DNA of 8,288 nucleotides, from the NCBI GenBank assembly GCA_902373525.1, contig CABKMN010000102.1, positions 1-8,288 on the forward strand. The letters are read 5' to 3'. Under the pieces are notes generated by a model, which saw nothing but the letters and a program-made list of their open reading frames with translations, did no database searches and was not told the DNA's origin. Shown here piece after piece: positions 5,118 through 8,288 of the stretch; the stretch's first letter is position 1, and each line of letters begins with the position of its first letter. The stretch comes from an uncultured Bilophila sp. (GTDB lineage: Bacteria; Desulfobacterota; Desulfovibrionia; Desulfovibrionales; Desulfovibrionaceae). Position numbers and translations under genes: made by a program.

Positions 5118-5792
5118 CTAGCTCAGGACGATGGCCGAAAAGAGCAGGTCCACGGTGACCCGGATCAGCGGGTAGAGGATGTAGCCGAGCGCCCCGGTCA
5201 TGAGCAGCAGGATCAGCAGGATGAAGCCGTAGCGTTCGAGCTGCATGTACTGGAAGCCGAGCTTCGGCGGCAGGACGCCCCAGAGGATTTTGCTGCCGTC
5301 GAGCGGCGGGATGGGCATCAGGTTGAGCCAGCCGAGGCCGACGTTGACGATCACGCCGGTCTGGAACATGAGGAAGAAGAAATCCCAGAACGTGTTGCCC
5401 TGCCACTCCCCGAGCGGGAAGAGGCTGATGAGCAGCCGCAGCAGGATCGCGAAAAAGGTCGCCAGCAGGAAGTTGGTGGCCGGTCCGGCGAAGGACACCA
5501 GCATGGTATCCTTGACGATGTTTCGGAAGTTCCGGGGATTGATGGGCACGGGTTTGGCCCAGCCGAAGACGAACGGCCCGGTGAGGCTGGTCAGTACGAA
5601 GACGAACAGCCCCATCGGGTCGATGTGCGGCACCGGATTGAGGGTCAGCCGTCCGAGCATGGCGGCGGTGGGGTCACCCCGCTTGAGGGCCGCCCAGCCG
5701 TGGGCGACCTCATGCAGGATGATCCCGAGCATCAGCGGCACGAAGGCCACCGAGAGCCGTTTGATGGAGACCGCGAGGTCAAGATCGAGCAT
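5118..5792 (-). CDS. Site-2 protease family (M50) membrane metalloprotease
   Basis: A 224-aa polytopic inner-membrane protein of the short M50B type (YwhC-like), which lacks a PDZ domain. The zinc-binding HEVAH is at residues 27-31 in the first membrane segment, with Glu28 as catalytic base. GPATN (103-107) lies in a conserved membrane segment, and the third metal ligand is Asp165 in MPIPPLDG (159-166). About five to six hydrophobic segments are visible. Active-site residues are all present, so it should be active; the substrate is unknown, since this subfamily rarely has a defined target. The ATG at 5792 lies 3 nt after the tyrS stop with no good ribosome site, so translation is probably coupled to tyrS. 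Co-transcription with tyrS need not mean shared function. Confidence 0.9.
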   Translation of the reverse strand: MLDLDLAVSIKRLSVAFVPLMLGIILHEVAHGWAALKRGDPTAAMLGRLTLNPVPHIDPMGLFVFVLTSLTGPFVFGWAKPVPINPRNFRNIVKDTMLVSFAGPATNFLLATFFAILLRLLISLFPLGEWQGNTFWDFFFLMFQTGVIVNVGLGWLNLMPIPPLDGSKILWGVLPPKLGFQYMQLERYGFILLILLLMTGALGYILYPLIRVTVDLLFSAIVLS

Positions 5793-5795
5793 ATA

Positions 5796-6992
5796 TCAGC
5801 GTACCGTCAGGCGCAGGAAGCGCTTTTTGCCGAGCTTCACCACGTAGGAACCGGGTTGCAGCGGCGTTTCGGCGTCCTCGCAGCGTTCGCCGTCCAGCGA
5901 AAGCGAACCCTGCTTGATGAGGCGCTTGGCTTCGCCGCGGGAGGCGGCGAGACCGGCATCAGTCAGGAAAACCGGCGGCTTGCTGGTTTCGCCGTGTTCG
6001 CAGGCGAATTCCGGCGCGTCGTCCGGCACGCCGCCGTCCGCGAAGACCGCGTTGAAGCCCTGCCGGGCTTCCTTGGCCGCGTCCTCGCCGTGGTAGCGGG
6101 CCACGATTTCGTAGGCGAGGGCTTCCTTGGCCATCTTGGGATGCAGGCGGCCTTCCTCCACGTCCTTCTTGAGCGCGGCGATTTCGTCCATCGACTTGGT
6201 GGAGATGAGCTCGTAGTAGCGCCACATGAGGTCGTCGGAAACGGACATGGCCTTGCCGAACTGGTCGGCGGCGGGTTCGTTGATGCCGATATAGTTGCCG
6301 TAGGACTTGGACATCTTGCGGACGCCGTCGAGGCCCTCCAGCAGCGGCACGGTGAGCACGCACTGAGGTTCGAGGTCGTACTGGCTCATGAGGGTGCGGC
6401 CGACCAGCAGGTTGAAGGTCTGGTCGGTGCCGCCCATTTCCACGTCGGCCTTGAGCGAAACGGAATCGTATCCCTGCATGAGGGGATAGATGAGTTCGTG
6501 TAGGGCGATGGGCGTGTTTTCGCGGTAACGCTTGGCAAAGTCGTCGCGTTCCATCATGCGGGCCAGCGTGTAGCGGGAGGCCAGACGGATGAAGTCGGCG
6601 GCGGTGAAGCCGTTGAGCCAATGGGAGTTGAATTCCACGACCGTCTTTTCGGGGTCGAGAATCTTGAAGACCTGTTCCTTATAGGTTTCGGCGTTGGCGA
6701 GCACCTGTTCTTCGGTCAGGGGCGGACGGGTGGCGGAGCGGCCGGAAGGGTCGCCGATGCGGCCCGTGAAGTCCCCGATGAGGAAGACGACGCGGTGTCC
6801 CAGTTCCTGAAAATGGCGGAGCTTGTGGATGAGAACGGTGTGGCCCAGATGGAGATCGGGCGCGGTGGGGTCGAATCCGGCCTTGACGGTCAGGGGCTTG
6901 CCCCGTTCCAGTTTCTTGCGCAGTTCGCCTTCGTCGATCAGGTTGACGACGCCGCGTTTGATCAATTGCATCTGTGTATCGACAGGAATCAT
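5796..6992 (-). CDS. tyrS: Tyrosyl-tRNA synthetase
   Basis: A 398-aa class I aminoacyl-tRNA synthetase that charges tRNA-Tyr with tyrosine in the cytoplasm. The catalytic domain shows DPTAPDLHLGH (HIGH box 48-51), GDFTGRIGDPSGR (73-85), the tyrosine-pocket region YPLMQGYD (169-176), GGTDQTFNLL (187-196) and KMSKS at 226-230. A C-terminal S4 RNA-binding domain (LAASRGEAKRLIKQG and onward) follows. Length and KMSKS place it with the TyrZ-like group rather than with E. coli TyrS, whose motif is KFGKT. The ATG at 6992 has AGGAG 6 nt upstream; the 84 open codons upstream overlap the end of ybaK and carry no homology. The 118-nt upstream spacer has no T-box motifs. It is followed 3 nt later by the M50 protease gene. 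Confidence 0.96.
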   Translation of the reverse strand: MIPVDTQMQLIKRGVVNLIDEGELRKKLERGKPLTVKAGFDPTAPDLHLGHTVLIHKLRHFQELGHRVVFLIGDFTGRIGDPSGRSATRPPLTEEQVLANAETYKEQVFKILDPEKTVVEFNSHWLNGFTAADFIRLASRYTLARMMERDDFAKRYRENTPIALHELIYPLMQGYDSVSLKADVEMGGTDQTFNLLVGRTLMSQYDLEPQCVLTVPLLEGLDGVRKMSKSYGNYIGINEPAADQFGKAMSVSDDLMWRYYELISTKSMDEIAALKKDVEEGRLHPKMAKEALAYEIVARYHGEDAAKEARQGFNAVFADGGVPDDAPEFACEHGETSKPPVFLTDAGLAASRGEAKRLIKQGSLSLDGERCEDAETPLQPGSYVVKLGKKRFLRLTVR

Positions 6993-7026
6993 CAAAATCT
7001 CCTCTCCCTCCCCATCCGGGAGGATT

Positions 7027-7081
7027 CGCCGCCGGGCGGCGGAAATGCGTGGTCGTGGAGGCGCCTGTTCGGTTGCGCCTC
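7027..7081 (-). other. Two small hairpins between ybaK and tyrS
   Basis: GAGGCGC (7058-7064) pairs with GCGCCTC (7075-7081) around a 10-nt loop, 30 nt beyond the ybaK stop. CGCCGCC (7027-7033) mirrors GGCGGCG (7035-7041), closer to tyrS. Neither is followed by a T-run, so termination of the ybaK transcript is possible but unproven, and read-through into tyrS is plausible. Confidence 0.35.
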
Positions 7082-7110
7082 GTTTCCTGTTGCAGACAAA
7101 ACGGGGACTG

Positions 7111-7590
7111 TCAATAGCGCGCGACGGCGGCGTAGGTCCCTTCCACCGCACGGAGAAGATCGTCGGGCGCGAGGCGGAGCTGCACGCCCCGGTGTCCGGC
7201 GCTGACGTAGATGCGTTCCTGAAGGATGGCGCTTTCGTCCACATAGACGGGATAGTGCTTTTTCCCCGCCAGCGGCGAGCAGCCGCCCCGGATGTAGCCG
7301 GTGAGCGGCAGCACTTCCTTGAGCGGGACGAGTTCCACGTGCTTGTTGCCCGAAACGGCGGCGAGTTCCTTGAGGTTCAGCTCGGCCGCGCCGGGAATGC
7401 AGACTTCGAGCACGCCGGTCTTGTCGCCCCGGACCACCAGCGTCTTGAAGACTTCCTCCGGCGGCACGCCGAGCGCGCGGGCCATCGAGGTGGCGGAGAG
7501 GTCCGACTCGTCATAGTCGGCTTCGTGCAGTTCGTAGTCGATGCCCATCTCGTCGAGGAGGCGGGCGGCGTTGGTTTTTTTGGGGGGCAT
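7111..7590 (-). CDS. ybaK: Cys-tRNA(Pro)/Cys-tRNA(Cys) deacylase YbaK
   Basis: A 159-aa single-domain editing protein of the YbaK/EbsC group, which hydrolyses cysteine wrongly attached to tRNA-Pro and so guards translation fidelity in the cytoplasm. Family motifs in order: KTNAARLLDEMGIDYELHE near the N terminus, VFKTLVVRGD, CIPGAAELNLKELA, then GYIRGGCSPL with the conserved Gly-Gly-Cys-Ser-Pro, and finally VSAGHRGVQLRLAPDDLL. The length is normal for the family. It starts 12 nt after the SGNH hydrolase stop with only a weak AGG ribosome site, so the two are probably co-transcribed and coupled. The next gene downstream is tyrS, giving two tRNA-aminoacylation genes in a row, though their substrates differ. 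Confidence 0.94.
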   Translation of the reverse strand: MPPKKTNAARLLDEMGIDYELHEADYDESDLSATSMARALGVPPEEVFKTLVVRGDKTGVLEVCIPGAAELNLKELAAVSGNKHVELVPLKEVLPLTGYIRGGCSPLAGKKHYPVYVDESAILQERIYVSAGHRGVQLRLAPDDLLRAVEGTYAAVARY

Positions 7591-7602
7591 GGCGTCAACC
7601 TG

Positions 7603-8211
7603 TCAGGCGGCGAAGCGGGCGATGCGTCCGCCGATGATCGTGAAGTACAAATCGTTTCCGGCGCGGTTCAGGTGCACTCCGTCCGGCAGGAGGATTGTAT
7701 CCGGGTCCGGGAATTGGTCAAGGATAAGGCGCTCCATGTCGATGAGGACCAGCCCGGGCATGCCCGCGAAGGTCGCGCGCAGCCCTTCGTTGTAGTCCCC
7801 GACGTTGCGGCGGTAGAGGTCGGCTCCCGGAATGTCCAATCGGGTTGCGGGGCGGTGGTTGGTGGCGAGGAACACGGTGCCCGCCCCGGCCCGGAAGGCC
7901 CGCTGGATGATTTCGCCCATGTTGGCGAGGTAGGTCCTGAAATCGACCATCGGGCGGCCCACCGGCCTGTACCAGAAGCTGGCGTCGTTCAGGCCGAACT
8001 GGACGAAGACCGCATCGGGCCGGTGGCGTTCCACGTCCCACTTCATGCGCCGCAGGGCGTCGTCCGTGGTGTTGCCGCTGACTCCCGCGTTCGTCACCGC
8101 GACCGGCGAGCGCAGGGTCGCCAGCATCCGGGTCATCTGCGCCACCCAGCCCTCGCCGGGGCGCGCGCCGTAGCCGTAGCAGATCGAATCTCCAAAACAG
8201 ACGAGGTGCAT
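7603..8211 (-). CDS. SGNH/GDSL-type hydrolase
   Basis: A 202-aa esterase or lipase-like enzyme of the SGNH superfamily. The four defining blocks are visible: FGDS with nucleophile Ser9, NAGVSGNT (41-48) with the oxyanion Gly, FGLND (72-76) with Asn75, and LPDGVHL (175-181) with catalytic Asp177 and His180. There is no signal peptide, so it should be cytoplasmic, unlike periplasmic TesA. The substrate cannot be read from the sequence; acyl-ester or acetyl-ester hydrolysis is the family expectation. The ATG at 8211 is preceded by AAGGA about 10 nt upstream. It is the first gene of a two-gene unit with ybaK, 12 nt apart; nothing suggests a shared pathway. Confidence 0.88.
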   Translation of the reverse strand: MHLVCFGDSICYGYGARPGEGWVAQMTRMLATLRSPVAVTNAGVSGNTTDDALRRMKWDVERHRPDAVFVQFGLNDASFWYRPVGRPMVDFRTYLANMGEIIQRAFRAGAGTVFLATNHRPATRLDIPGADLYRRNVGDYNEGLRATFAGMPGLVLIDMERLILDQFPDPDTILLPDGVHLNRAGNDLYFTIIGGRIARFAA

Positions 8212-8288
8212 GATGTTGGTTCCTTTTTGGGGGTGAGGGGAGAGGCGGAGAGCCGGGGGAGGGGAGAAGGAACCCTTCCGGAGAAGAG
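8212..8288. other. Purine-rich upstream region with the arm of a likely truncated hairpin
   Basis: Apart from the ribosome site of the hydrolase gene, this end is G/A-rich on the plus strand. Positions 8253-8270 (CCGGGGGAGGGGAGAAGG) match, base for base, the minus-strand arm 49-32 of the hairpin at the left edge. I infer that the window cuts through another intergenic hairpin. I see no clear promoter for the hydrolase gene here. Confidence 0.4.

Noticed and set aside
6993..7110. A T-box leader upstream of tyrS.
   Set aside because: The spacer is too short and lacks the conserved T-box sequence.
7109..7114. A perfect TTGACA on the minus strand across the ybaK stop, as a tyrS promoter.
   Set aside because: No acceptable -10 is found at 16-18 nt (AACAGG and neighbours), so I do not call a promoter.
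6993..7244. In-frame extension of tyrS by 84 codons.
   Set aside because: It overlaps the end of ybaK, shows no synthetase homology, and ATG 6992 has AGGAG at ideal distance.

Overview
The window is GC-rich and looks like chromosomal DNA of a Gram-negative bacterium, most likely a Desulfovibrionaceae-type (Desulfobacterota) relative. That placement rests on general appearance: a stand-alone heptose-1-phosphate adenylyltransferase, high third-position GC, and long C/G-rich palindromic hairpins between genes. It is inference, not proof. No tRNA, rRNA, CRISPR array, transposase or phage gene was seen.

Left part (1-3190) is a zinc-uptake locus. A perfect 21-bp hairpin (1-44) closes a minus-strand operon reading znuA (2573-1665), znuC (1678-908, TTG start) and znuB (915-52), with each gene overlapping the next. 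Divergent from znuA, on the plus strand, is a 124-aa Fur-family regulator (2730-3104) with the two CxxC pairs of a structural zinc site; next to znuABC it is best read as Zur. The 156-bp space between them carries a good promoter for each direction. A TTTGCAA core sits in both, inside a near-perfect palindrome at the znuA -10 and at the -35 of zur. The likely logic is that Zn-loaded Zur shuts off ZnuABC and itself. A strong bidirectional hairpin terminator (3160-3188) follows zur.

Middle part (3190-4383) holds an unrecognised three-helix membrane protein of 123 aa (3696-3325). Just upstream lies a decayed tandem paralogue of it (4139-3764): the same layout and almost the same length (376 versus 372 nt), but with two frame changes and an in-frame TAG. 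Its last third survives as a clean 54-codon ORF (3928-3764). This is the most informative previously unannotated item here.

Right part (4384-8211) is all minus strand. An SGNH hydrolase (8211-7603) and a YbaK-type Cys-tRNA(Pro) deacylase (7590-7111) form one tight pair. Tyrosyl-tRNA synthetase (6992-5796) and a site-2-protease-family membrane protein (5792-5118) form another, 3 nt apart. A 236-nt spacer with several hairpins leads to rfaE2 (4881-4384), which makes ADP-heptose precursor for lipopolysaccharide core. The right edge (8253-8270) repeats 18 nt of the hairpin arm at the left edge, suggesting the window ends inside another intergenic hairpin.

Most of the window is ordinary housekeeping and zinc-homeostasis DNA. 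I did not find a convincing new multi-gene system; the decayed paralogue, the zur/znuA control region and the structured rfaE2 leader are the points worth following up.
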